Part shown: piece by piece, positions 1 through 6,123 of the stretch | How positions within the stretch are numbered: position 1 is the first letter of the stretch | How the letters are laid out: the number at the start of each line of letters is the position of its first letter | NCBI GenBank assembly: GCA_025935655.1 | Contig: JAICUV010000075.1 | Location: 1-12,902 of the forward strand | Reading direction: 5' to 3' | DNA from: Chloroflexota bacterium | GTDB taxonomy: Bacteria; Chloroflexota; Limnocylindria; Limnocylindrales; CSP1-4 | DNA: 12,902 nt | Notes under the pieces: model-generated | Told to the model about the DNA's origin: nothing | Database searches by the model: none | What the model saw: only the letters and a program-made list of their open reading frames with translations | Position numbers and translations under genes: made by a program

Positions 1-2
1 CC

Positions 3-515
3 GGCGACACCCGCGCCTACAGCTGGGAATGGTCCGAGGTGCCCGGGACGCGCGGCAGGAGCCGGCTGCCGTGGTTCGGGATCTTCCTCGTGGTCTTCGG
101 GGGGCTGCTGCTGCTCCAGCAGTTCTTCCCGTCCCTCGAGACGGCCGGCTCGCTGCTGTTCCTCGCGATCGGGATCGCGTTCCTCGTCTCGTGGCTCATC
201 AACCGGGGGATGGGCTCGCTCTACCTCGGCGCGATCATCACCGCGCTCGCCGCCCCGGAGCTGCTGGCGGCGGCGAACGTCGTCGAGGGCGCGGGCGTGG
301 GGACGGCCTGCCTCGGCGTGGCGTTCCTGTTCATCGCCGCGGTGCGCGCCTTGTCGGGCGCGGGCTGGGGCTGGCAGGCCGGCCTCGGCATCATCCTGTT
401 CGCGATCGGCGCGTCGAACCTCGCGGTGCCCGGCCTGTCCGATCTCATCTGGCCGATCATCCTCGTGGTCCTCGGCGGACTCCTGCTCATCCGCGCCGGC
501 ACGAACCGGCGCTAG
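3..515 (+). CDS. LiaF/DUF5668-like polytopic membrane protein (5' truncated by window edge)
   Basis: A small, very hydrophobic protein with about five membrane segments. The first starts at WFGIFLVVFGGLLLL and the last is LIWPIILVVLGGLLLIR. The closing pattern of a W-P pair before a glycine/leucine-rich helix is typical of the LiaF transmembrane/DUF5668 group found in envelope-stress and PspC-like proteins. The frame is open to the left edge and its upstream codons read as plausible protein (GDTRAYSWEWSEV), so I treat the gene as starting outside the window. An internal GTG at 39 would give a 158-residue protein but has only a poor ribosome site. The TAG stop overlaps the stop of the convergent aminotransferase within the tetranucleotide CTAG. 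Exact function is unknown; regulator-associated membrane protein is an inference from the fold alone. Confidence 0.6.
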   Translation, partial: GDTRAYSWEWSEVPGTRGRSRLPWFGIFLVVFGGLLLLQQFFPSLETAGSLLFLAIGIAFLVSWLINRGMGSLYLGAIITALAAPELLAAANVVEGAGVGTACLGVAFLFIAAVRALSGAGWGWQAGLGIILFAIGASNLAVPGLSDLIWPIILVVLGGLLLIRAGTNRR

Positions 516-1858
516 GCGCCGGCGCCTGCCTCGAGGCCCGCGAGCGCGAGGTCGAGCGCCTCGCGCAGGCCGTCCGCGATCCGCACGAGCTCCGCGTCCG
601 TGACGACGAACGGCGGCCCCAGCAGGATCGTGTCGCCGTCGACGCCGTTCGCGTTGCCGGTCCCGGAGTAGAGCAGCAGGCCCCGCTCGCGGGCGATCCG
701 CACGACAGCCTCGGTGAGCTTCGCTGCGCGCGGGAAGGGCTCGCGCGTCTCGCGGTCGCGGACGAGCTCCACGCCGACCATGAGGCCGCGCCCGCGGATG
801 TCGCCGACCGCGGCATGCTCCCCCAGCCCGTCGGCGAGCAGCGCCTTGAGCCGCTCGCCCTTGGACGCGGACGCCTCCACGAGCGACTCCGCCTCGAGGA
901 TCCGGAGCACCTCCCGCGCGACGGTCGCCGCGACCGGCTGGTGCGAGTACGTGAACCCGTGGACGAACCCGCCCGCGCCCGTGACCGCGTCGAACACCTC
1001 GCCCGACGCCGCGACGAACCCGAACGGCCAGTACCCGGACGTCGCGCCCTTCGCCGCCACGAGGAGGTCCGGCCGGACGCCGTAGTGGTCCAGCCCGAAC
1101 CAGGCGCCGGTCCGCCCGAAGCCCGTCATGACCTCGTCGGCGATGAGCAGCACCCCGTGGTGGCGGCACACCTCGGCGACGGCGGGCCAGTACCCCTGCG
1201 GCGGCTCGACCGCGGCGAGCGTCGCGCCCACGATCGGCTCGCCCACGAACGCGCACACGGTCCCGGGCTCAGCGGCGGCCAGGGCCTGCTCCAGCTCGTC
1301 GACGAGCTCCTGGGTGGTGCCCAGCGCCTGCGAACCGGGGTCGCCGCCCCGGTAGGGATACGCCGCGCTGACGTGGCGGAACCGCCCGAGCCAGCCCTCG
1401 TAGGGTCTGCGCAGCGGCTTGCGCCCCGACAGGTCCAGGGCCCCCAGGGTGTTCCCGTGGTAGCTCCCCCACCGGGCGAACACGATGAGCCGCTCCGGCT
1501 CGCCGCGGGCGAGCTGCGTGGCCCGGGCGAGCTTGAGGGCGGTCTCGATCGCCTCGGAGCCGCCGCTCACCGGGTAGACCGCGGGATCGTCGACCGGCAG
1601 GTGCCGCCCGACCTCGACCGCGTATCGCTCCAGCGCATCGGTGGTGAACGCGGAGCCGTGGGCGTAGGAGAGCCGGGCGGCCTGCTCCGCCATCGCGTCC
1701 GCGATCTCGCGCCGCCCATGGCCCACGTTGACGACGATCGCGCCCCCCGCGGCGTCCAGGTACTCGCGCCCGTCGGCGTCCACGATCGTGGAGCCGTGGG
1801 CCTCCACCGCGACCGGCGGGTTGGGCGATGCCGAGCGGCGGAAGACGCGGGCGCTCAC
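512..1858 (-). CDS. Class III PLP-dependent aminotransferase
   Basis: A 448-residue fold-type I aminotransferase of class III (the ornithine/4-aminobutyrate/omega-amino acid group), of normal length. Visible landmarks are GSEAIETALK (about 100-109, phosphate binding), WGSYHGNTLGAL (130-141), the IADEVMTGFGRTG block (239-251) with the cofactor-binding Asp at 241, and AAKGATSGYWP, where Lys270 should form the Schiff base with PLP. TYSHQP (303-308) is the usual phosphate-contact loop. The frame stays open far upstream, but homology begins near SARVFRRS. The GTG at 1858 lies in a GTGA overlap with the stop of the AI-2E permease gene, so I chose it; translation is probably coupled. The amino donor cannot be read from sequence; such proteins are often annotated simply as aspartate aminotransferase family proteins. 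Confidence 0.9.
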   Translation of the reverse strand: MSARVFRRSASPNPPVAVEAHGSTIVDADGREYLDAAGGAIVVNVGHGRREIADAMAEQAARLSYAHGSAFTTDALERYAVEVGRHLPVDDPAVYPVSGGSEAIETALKLARATQLARGEPERLIVFARWGSYHGNTLGALDLSGRKPLRRPYEGWLGRFRHVSAAYPYRGGDPGSQALGTTQELVDELEQALAAAEPGTVCAFVGEPIVGATLAAVEPPQGYWPAVAEVCRHHGVLLIADEVMTGFGRTGAWFGLDHYGVRPDLLVAAKGATSGYWPFGFVAASGEVFDAVTGAGGFVHGFTYSHQPVAATVAREVLRILEAESLVEASASKGERLKALLADGLGEHAAVGDIRGRGLMVGVELVRDRETREPFPRAAKLTEAVVRIARERGLLLYSGTGNANGVDGDTILLGPPFVVTDAELVRIADGLREALDLALAGLEAGAGA

Positions 1859-2970
1859 GACGGCATCGACGAGGAGGAGGCTGCGATGGGTTCCGGCACG
1901 GGATCGATTGTAGGGTCGGTCGAGGCATCGGCCTCGGGGTCGCCGGGGACCGGCCCGAGGAGCGCGACGAACCAGCGGGTCCCCTCGAACGGCAGCAGCA
2001 GGACCCGCATCGCGATCGTGAGCGGCACCGCGAGCAGGGCGCCCATGGGCCCGATGACGACGGTCCAGAACAGGATCGACACGATGACCACGACCGGGCT
2101 GATGTCGAGGCTGACGGACAGCATCCGCGGCTGGAGGACGTAGTCGAACGCGAGGTTGATCGCGACGTAGCCGATGACCACCAGCGCGGCCGGCCCCAGC
2201 CCCAGCTCGAGCAGCGCGAACACCGTCGGCGGCACGAGGGCCAGGATGAAGCCGATGTTGGGCACGAAGCTGAACAGGAACGACACGACGCCCCACAGGA
2301 CGGCGTACGGGACGCCGATGACGAGGAGCAGTGCCGTGTCCGCGACCGCGGCCGCGGCGCCCAGGACCGCGCGCACCCGGATGTACACGACGAGCTCGGC
2401 GGCCAGCGCGTCGTAGCGGGCGATCGTCCCCGCGGGCGTGTGCCGGAGCATCCGCGAGCGGAGGTTGTCCGCGTCGAGCAGCAGGTAGGTGACGATCAGC
2501 ACCGACATCGCGAGGCTCGTCACGGCGGGGCCGATCGTCCCGAGGAGCTGGCGCACCGCCCCGATGACGGCGTCGGTGTCGATCGTGGGCACGGCGTCCG
2601 GCGGCAGGCCCGTCGCGGTCCCGAAGGCCTCGGCGAGGCTCGCCAGGTGCGCGCGCAACCGGTCCGCGTCCCCGGACAGCTGGATCGCGATCGCGAGGAC
2701 CGACGCGACGGCCGCGGCCCCGAGCAGGACCAGGACCAGGACGAAGGCGACGATCGTGACCGTGACCGACGTCTTCGACCCGGTGCCGCGTCGCAGCAGC
2801 CACAGCTGGAGCGCGCGGCACAGGATGGCGGCGAGCGCCGAGAAGGCGATCGTCGCGAGGAAGCCGTGAATCGCCTCGACGTAGGCGAGGATGATCGCGA
2901 TCGCCGCGAACACCACGAGCGGCGGCAGCATCGAGCGCGGCGCCTGCGGCGATCGGTCGACGGACTCCAT
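1855..2970 (-). CDS. AI-2E family permease/transporter
   Basis: A 371-residue inner-membrane protein with the AI-2E (UPF0118/PerM) layout: paired N-terminal helices (residues about 14-55), a further long helix near 68-95, a soluble segment of about 60 residues, then a C-terminal block of helices. Diagnostic stretches are GVVSFLFSFVPNIGF and AFDYVLQPRMLSVSLDISP, followed by LFWTVVIGPMGALLAVPLT. Family members include the autoinducer-2 exporter TqsA and Na+/H+ antiporters, so substrate cannot be assigned. The ATG at 2970 has no good Shine-Dalgarno sequence but has a TAGCAT hexamer six bases upstream, suggesting a leaderless transcript. The acidic Ser/Pro-rich tail (last 30 residues) is low complexity. 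Its TGA overlaps the GTG start of the aminotransferase gene. It lies 37 bases after the flavoprotein gene, separated by a palindrome. Confidence 0.9.
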   Translation of the reverse strand: MESVDRSPQAPRSMLPPLVVFAAIAIILAYVEAIHGFLATIAFSALAAILCRALQLWLLRRGTGSKTSVTVTIVAFVLVLVLLGAAAVASVLAIAIQLSGDADRLRAHLASLAEAFGTATGLPPDAVPTIDTDAVIGAVRQLLGTIGPAVTSLAMSVLIVTYLLLDADNLRSRMLRHTPAGTIARYDALAAELVVYIRVRAVLGAAAAVADTALLLVIGVPYAVLWGVVSFLFSFVPNIGFILALVPPTVFALLELGLGPAALVVIGYVAINLAFDYVLQPRMLSVSLDISPVVVIVSILFWTVVIGPMGALLAVPLTIAMRVLLLPFEGTRWFVALLGPVPGDPEADASTDPTIDPVPEPIAASSSSMPS

Positions 2971-2976
2971 CGCCGC

Positions 2977-2982
2977 ATGCTA
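2977..2982 (-). promoter_or_regulatory. Candidate -10 hexamer (TAGCAT) for a leaderless AI-2E transcript
   Basis: Read on the minus strand, TAGCAT is followed by six bases and then the ATG at 2970. This is the spacing expected when the first transcribed base is the A of the start codon. No Shine-Dalgarno sequence is visible. This is a motif match only. Confidence 0.3.
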
Positions 2983-2983
2983 C

Positions 2984-2999
2984 CCGCCCGGCCGGGCGG
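2984..2999. terminator. 16-bp perfect palindrome after the flavoprotein gene (possible terminator or attenuator)
   Basis: CCGCCCGG is followed directly by its reverse complement CCGGGCGG. RNA from the minus strand could form a six-pair G/C stem with a GGCC loop, starting eight bases after the stop of the sulfide:quinone-reductase-like gene. No U-tract follows, so intrinsic termination is doubtful. It may reduce read-through from the sulfur operon into the permease-aminotransferase pair or protect a 3' end. Confidence 0.35.
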
Positions 3000-3007
3000 T
3001 CGAGCGC

Positions 3008-4207
3008 CTAGACGCGACCCCGCGGCACGGTGTGCCAGTAGGTCTTGTTGAACACGAGCTTGCCGAGGTGCCACAGCTGGTTGGGCTTCGGCGGCTTGGG
3101 CGGGTGCTCGTAGTCGAACTGGAGGAGCGTGCCCTTGCCGTCGCCCACCTCGAAGAAGCACATGACCTTGCCCGTGTAGCTCGCGTCCTTGCCCTCGGGC
3201 TCGCGCCCCAGGACCGCGGCGGCGACCCGCTCCGCCACGATCGGCGCCTCGAAGTGGGCCGTGGAGCCCGCCTTCGACAGCGGCAGGTCGGTGGCGTCGC
3301 CAAGGGCGTAGACGTTGGCGTAGCGCGGGACGTCCTCGTCGGCCTGGCCCGGGGCCGGCTTGGCCACCGTCTTGACTCGGAGGGTGTGGCGGTCCGTCGG
3401 CAGCCAGCCGGACTTCGGCGCGAGGCCGGAGTCGATGACCACCTGGGCGCCCTTGTGCGGCGGCACGACGATCAGCAGGTCGTACGGGTGCTCCTCGAAC
3501 GCGTCGGTGATGACGACCTTGCGCTCGGGATCGATCTCCGCCACGCCGGCGAGGAGCTCGAGGTGGATCCCCTTCTCCGCGAAGATCGGCGTGGCCATGT
3601 CGCTCACGCTCTCGATCGTGAACGCCCGGTTGATCGGGCTGAGGAACGTGAGCTCGGTCCGGTCGCGCAGGCCGCGTTCGCGGAGCTCGGACTCGACGAG
3701 GAAGGCGACCTCGAGCGGCGCCGGGGGACACTTGTACGGGATCCCCGCGATGCCGATGACGATCCGGCCGCCGGTGAACGCGTCGAGCGCCTTCCGCAGC
3801 CTGGCGGACGCCTCGGCCGTGTAGAAGTGGTGTGCCTCCTCGCCGAAGTGCTCGATCTCCTCGGGCAGGATCCGCGAGCCCGTGGCGATGACCAGCTGGT
3901 CGTACGCGAGCGAGCGGCCCGACTCGAGGGTCACGGTCTGCGTGGCCGTGTCGATGCGGGTGATCCCGTCCACGACCAGGTTGACGTTGCCGTCGAGCAG
4001 CGACCGCTCCGGCCGGAGGAGCTTGTCCGCCTTCTCCTGGCCCATCGCGATGTACATGTAGCCCGGCTGGTACGCGTGCGTGCCCGTGGCATCGACGACG
4101 GTGACGTCCGCCTCGCCGCGGGCGATCGGCCGCCTGAGCTTGCGGGCGACCAGGTTGGCGGTGAGGGTGCCCCCGACACCCCCGCCCAGGACGACGACCC
4201 GTTGCAT
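3008..4207 (-). CDS. Sulfide:quinone oxidoreductase-like FAD-dependent oxidoreductase
   Basis: A 399-residue flavoprotein of the SQR/flavocytochrome c sulfide dehydrogenase/NDH-2 superfamily, of typical length. The N-terminus holds the FAD dinucleotide-binding motif VVVLGGGVGG (4-13), followed by YDQLVIATGSR (102-112) and the second FAD contact NVYALGDATDLP (298-309). Two cysteines are present, Cys160 in IPYKCPPAP and Cys350 in GKVMCFFEVG. These match the pair that carries the sulfur bridge in SQRs; the third cysteine of many bacterial SQRs is missing. The tail WHLGKLVFNKTYWH resembles the C-terminal membrane-contact region of the family. The likely reaction is sulfide oxidation to sulfane sulfur with quinone reduction at the inner membrane face. 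The ATG at 4207 lies just after the upstream TusA-like gene (five-base gap). A related non-sulfide flavoprotein is the alternative, but the sulfur-carrier neighbours argue against it. Confidence 0.85.
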   Translation of the reverse strand: MQRVVVLGGGVGGTLTANLVARKLRRPIARGEADVTVVDATGTHAYQPGYMYIAMGQEKADKLLRPERSLLDGNVNLVVDGITRIDTATQTVTLESGRSLAYDQLVIATGSRILPEEIEHFGEEAHHFYTAEASARLRKALDAFTGGRIVIGIAGIPYKCPPAPLEVAFLVESELRERGLRDRTELTFLSPINRAFTIESVSDMATPIFAEKGIHLELLAGVAEIDPERKVVITDAFEEHPYDLLIVVPPHKGAQVVIDSGLAPKSGWLPTDRHTLRVKTVAKPAPGQADEDVPRYANVYALGDATDLPLSKAGSTAHFEAPIVAERVAAAVLGREPEGKDASYTGKVMCFFEVGDGKGTLLQFDYEHPPKPPKPNQLWHLGKLVFNKTYWHTVPRGRV

Positions 4208-4212
4208 CGTGG

Positions 4213-4461
4213 CTACCGCACCTTCGCGACGATGATCTCGTCGAAGCCGTCGCGCGTGAACACGCCGATCAGGGTGTGGCCGGCCTTCTCCACCCACTTC
4301 GGGATGTCGGTCTTGCTGCCCTTGTCCGTGGAGTAGACGGCCAGCACGTCGCCGACCTCGGCCTCCTTGATGCCGCGGATGAGCTCCATCAGCGGGCCGG
4401 GGCAGAAGCTGCCGCGGGCGTCGATGACGACGGTGGGCACGGGCGTGGCGAGCTCGGTCAT
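4213..4461 (-). CDS. TusA-like sulfur carrier protein (second paralogue)
   Basis: An 82-residue protein with the TusA/SirA (YeeD/YedF-like) fold. The motif GSFCPGPLMEL places the persulfide-carrying Cys20 in a CPGP context at the start of the first helix. The later stretch STDKGSKTDIPKWVEKAGH matches the second half of the fold. It is the only cysteine. It differs from the other TusA in this operon (CPGP rather than CPMP, a longer N-terminus and a DKGS rather than DPGS turn), so the two are diverged paralogues and not a recent copy. A likely role is to accept or hand on sulfane sulfur between the neighbouring DsrE2-like protein and the flavoprotein. AGGA lies eight bases before the ATG. The gene ends five bases before the flavoprotein start, so co-transcription is nearly certain. 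Confidence 0.88.
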   Translation of the reverse strand: MTELATPVPTVVIDARGSFCPGPLMELIRGIKEAEVGDVLAVYSTDKGSKTDIPKWVEKAGHTLIGVFTRDGFDEIIVAKVR

Positions 4462-4489
4462 GGGAGTGGTCCTTTCGGGAGGGTCGAGG

Positions 4490-5044
4490 TCAGATGAACA
4501 GCGGCTTGGCGCCGTCGCTCACGAAGCCGAGGTAGGTCGCGGCCCCGACGGGCTCGCCCATGCCCTCGATGAGGTCCTCGCGCTTGAGGCCGAACATGTC
4601 CATCGTCATCTGGCACGGGATGAACTCGACGCCCATGAGCTGGGCCATCTCCATGAGCTCGGCCGGGCTCGAGACGCCGTACTGCCGGGCGAGCTTGCGC
4701 ATCATCCAGGGGCCCATGCCCAGGAAGTTCATCTTGCTGAGCTTGCGATGGGCGATGCCGGGGCGCTGCATCGCGCTCATCATCTTCTGCATCCAGTTCT
4801 CGCCCGTGATCCGGACGCCCGGCTTGACGAAGGTCTGGAGACCCCAGAAGGTGACGAACACCCTCGTCGGCGTGCCCATGGCCCCGGCGGTCGAGGCGAG
4901 GATCATGGCGGCCCAGGTCTTCTCGAGGTCGCCGCTGTAGAGGATGATCGCCAGGCCACCGGTGGCCGGCGTGCCGTCGGCGTCGGGCGCGGGGCTGGGA
5001 GCCGCCACGGGCTCCGGCATCATGGGCGCTTCGGCGAGCGTCAT
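4490..5044 (-). CDS. DsrE2-like sulfurtransferase (DsrE/DsrF/DrsH-like family)
   Basis: A 184-residue protein with a Pro/Ala/Met-rich N-terminal extension (residues 1-28) before the core strand GLAIILYSGDLEKTWAAMIL. The sole cysteine, Cys144, sits in VEFIPCQMTMDMFGLKRED, the characteristic DsrE2 active-site motif. VFVTFWGLQTF (62-72) and a Met-rich central helical region with an NFLGMGPWMMRKL segment are also typical. In sulfur oxidisers DsrE2 proteins are found with rhodanese and TusA as sulfane-sulfur carriers; here TusA-like genes lie on both sides. The ATG at 5044 has AGGGG about eight bases upstream, inside the end of the preceding tusA, which it follows after five bases. No membrane helix is convincing, so a cytoplasmic or membrane-associated location is likely. 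The extension has no recognised function. Confidence 0.88.
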   Translation of the reverse strand: MTLAEAPMMPEPVAAPSPAPDADGTPATGGLAIILYSGDLEKTWAAMILASTAGAMGTPTRVFVTFWGLQTFVKPGVRITGENWMQKMMSAMQRPGIAHRKLSKMNFLGMGPWMMRKLARQYGVSSPAELMEMAQLMGVEFIPCQMTMDMFGLKREDLIEGMGEPVGAATYLGFVSDGAKPLFI

Positions 5045-5049
5045 CGCGG

Positions 5050-5271
5050 TCACCCCTTCTTCTGCATGACGAAGCGGTAGACGCCGCCGTCGGCGCTCTG
5101 CTCGAGGATGGCGTTGCCGGTGCTCTTCGACCACGCGGCGAAGTCCTTGACGGACCCCGGGTCCGTGGCGAGGACCTCCACGCAATCGCCGGGCGCCATG
5201 GCCTTGACGGCCTGCGCGGTCCGGACGATCGGCATCGGGCAGTTCAGGCCCTTCGCGTCGACGGTGATCAT
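5050..5271 (-). CDS. tusA: TusA family sulfurtransferase
   Basis: A compact 73-residue TusA/SirA-fold protein, near the minimal length for the family. GLNCPMPIVRTAQAVKAM carries the catalytic Cys11 in the classical CPMP context, and ATDPGSVKDFAAWSKSTGN supplies the conserved DPGS turn and W helix. A second cysteine is at 30. TusA proteins carry a persulfide from a donor to an acceptor for tRNA thiolation, molybdenum cofactor synthesis or dissimilatory sulfur oxidation. The setting, between DsrE and DsrE2-like genes and followed by an SQR-like gene, favours sulfur oxidation or detoxification, but housekeeping use cannot be excluded. GGGAG lies six bases before the ATG. The upstream 42-base spacer contains a hairpin just before the ribosome site. 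Confidence 0.92.
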   Translation of the reverse strand: MITVDAKGLNCPMPIVRTAQAVKAMAPGDCVEVLATDPGSVKDFAAWSKSTGNAILEQSADGGVYRFVMQKKG

Positions 5272-5285
5272 GCGGTGCTCCCTTC

Positions 5286-5305
5286 CGCGGCCGTGACGGG
5301 CCGCG
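5286..5305. other. Intercistronic hairpin between the dsrE-like gene and tusA
   Basis: CGCGGCC and GGCCGCG form a seven-pair stem with a six-base loop. It lies just after the DsrE stop and just before the tusA ribosome site on the transcribed (minus) strand. It has no U-tract, so RNA stabilisation or processing, or control of tusA translation, is more likely than termination. Confidence 0.35.
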
Positions 5306-5313
5306 ATGCGTGG

Positions 5314-5727
5314 CTAGATGAAGACGATCCGGCCCTCGCCGGCATTGAGGTAGAACGCGGTGACGCCCTCGACGCCATCGACGAGCGGGTCGAGGTCGGA
5401 CTCCTCGAGGTGGAGCAGGTCCATCGACAGCGAGCACGCCTCGATGTCCACCTCGCCCAGGTCCTTCGCCTGGCGGAGGGTCTCCGCCCAGGTGGCCTGG
5501 CCGGCCGCCTGGAGCGCGTCGACCGCCTCGCGACCGCCGGGGCCCGCCTCGGCGGCGAGGCCGTGGTCGGCGTCGATCTTCGCCTTCGTGAAGGCGTCCA
5601 GCGCCCAGTACTGGAGGAAGATGTTCACCGGCTTGCCGAGCGCGGCCGCGCCGGCGGCGAGGACCGCGGCGGCCTGCAGCTTGTCGTCGGTCCCCGAGAA
5701 CAGGACCAGGTTGATGGATTCGTCCAC
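5314..5727 (-). CDS. DsrE family sulfur-carrier protein
   Basis: A 137-residue DsrE/DsrF-like protein. The first strand, INLVLFSGTDDKLQAAAVLA, leads into the usual Rossmann-like fold, and NIFLQYWALDAF matches the FVTFWGLQTF region of the DsrE2-like neighbour. The only cysteine, Cys98, is in IEACSLSMDLLHL, equivalent to the CQMTMDMF motif of that neighbour, and is the expected persulfide site. The frame is open upstream, but homology begins at the GTG at 5727. This GTG has GGAGG eight bases before it and lies 17 bases after the ArsR stop. It is the first structural gene after the repressor. It probably passes sulfane sulfur to or from the TusA encoded next. The paralogous relation to the gene at 4490-5044 is clear from the shared motif, though overall similarity is modest. 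Confidence 0.88.
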   Translation of the reverse strand: MDESINLVLFSGTDDKLQAAAVLAAGAAALGKPVNIFLQYWALDAFTKAKIDADHGLAAEAGPGGREAVDALQAAGQATWAETLRQAKDLGEVDIEACSLSMDLLHLEESDLDPLVDGVEGVTAFYLNAGEGRIVFI

Positions 5728-5744
5728 GTGCGTGCCCTCCCGGG

Positions 5745-6089
5745 CTACTGGATCTCGACGAGGTCGGCGGCGGCCAGGTCGTTCATCGACAGGCGGCCGA
5801 GTCGGTGGAGCCGGCGCTGGAGCACGCCGCGCATGAGGGCGCAGGCCACCATGACGTCCGGGTCGGTCAGCCGGTAGCGGACCTCGCGGCCGTCGCGCTC
5901 CGCCTCGACGATCCCGGCGGCCCTGAGCACGGCGAGGTGCTGCGAGACGTTGGGCTGGCTGGCGTCGATGTCGAGGGCGAGCCGGCTGACCTCGCACGGC
6001 CCTTCCGCCAGGCGGTGGAGGATGTCCAGGCGCCGCGGGCTGGCGAGGGTCTTGAGCACCCCGGCCTGCATGATCGTGATCTCGTCCAT
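5745..6089 (-). CDS. ArsR/SmtB-family transcriptional repressor
   Basis: A 114-residue winged-helix regulator. LKTLASPRRLDILHRLAEG opens the domain, SQPNVSQHLAVLRAAGIV (44-61) is the recognition helix, and the wing is RDGREVRYRLTD. The cysteines are Cys32 (EGPCEVSRL, beside the start of helix 3, where E. coli ArsR has its first metal-binding Cys) and Cys83 (VACALM, in helix 5). The CVC arsenite motif is absent, and the cysteines are not at the positions known for BigR/SqrR persulfide sensors. The gene leads the sulfur-carrier operon, so I infer that it senses sulfide, persulfide or a metal and controls that operon. I chose the ATG at 6089, where family homology starts; an in-frame ATG at 6122 would add RICACVDDRG but lies inside the operator palindrome. 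Confidence 0.9.
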   Translation of the reverse strand: MDEITIMQAGVLKTLASPRRLDILHRLAEGPCEVSRLALDIDASQPNVSQHLAVLRAAGIVEAERDGREVRYRLTDPDVMVACALMRGVLQRRLHRLGRLSMNDLAAADLVEIQ

Positions 6090-6095
6090 GCCCCG

Positions 6096-6101
6096 ATCAT
6101 C
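6096..6101 (-). promoter_or_regulatory. Weak candidate -10 element for the ArsR-led operon
   Basis: On the minus strand GATGAT (four of six matches to TATAAT) ends six bases before the ATG at 6089, again a leaderless-type spacing. The operator palindrome lies four bases upstream of it, where a bound repressor would cover the -35 region and spacer. The motif itself is weak. Confidence 0.25.
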
Positions 6102-6105
6102 GACA

Positions 6106-6123
6106 CATGCGCAGATGCGCATG
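6106..6123. promoter_or_regulatory. Perfect 18-bp palindrome, probable ArsR operator
   Basis: CATGCGCA, a two-base centre (GA on the plus strand), then TGCGCATG: two perfect eight-base arms. The size and two-base spacer fit the 12-2-12 and shorter operators bound by ArsR/SmtB dimers. It lies 17 to 34 bases upstream of the repressor start codon, in position to block the promoter of the whole sulfur operon. Binding by this ArsR protein is inferred from position. Confidence 0.55.

Noticed and set aside
29..2143. Long open plus-strand frame of about 700 codons, opposite the aminotransferase and permease genes
   Set aside because: Arg/Asp/Gly-rich composition with no domain similarity, a typical antisense shadow of GC-rich genes; the minus-strand genes have clear homology.
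1859..2821. Upstream extension of the aminotransferase frame
   Set aside because: The extension is a shadow of the permease gene. Homology begins near the GTG at 1858, in the GTGA overlap.
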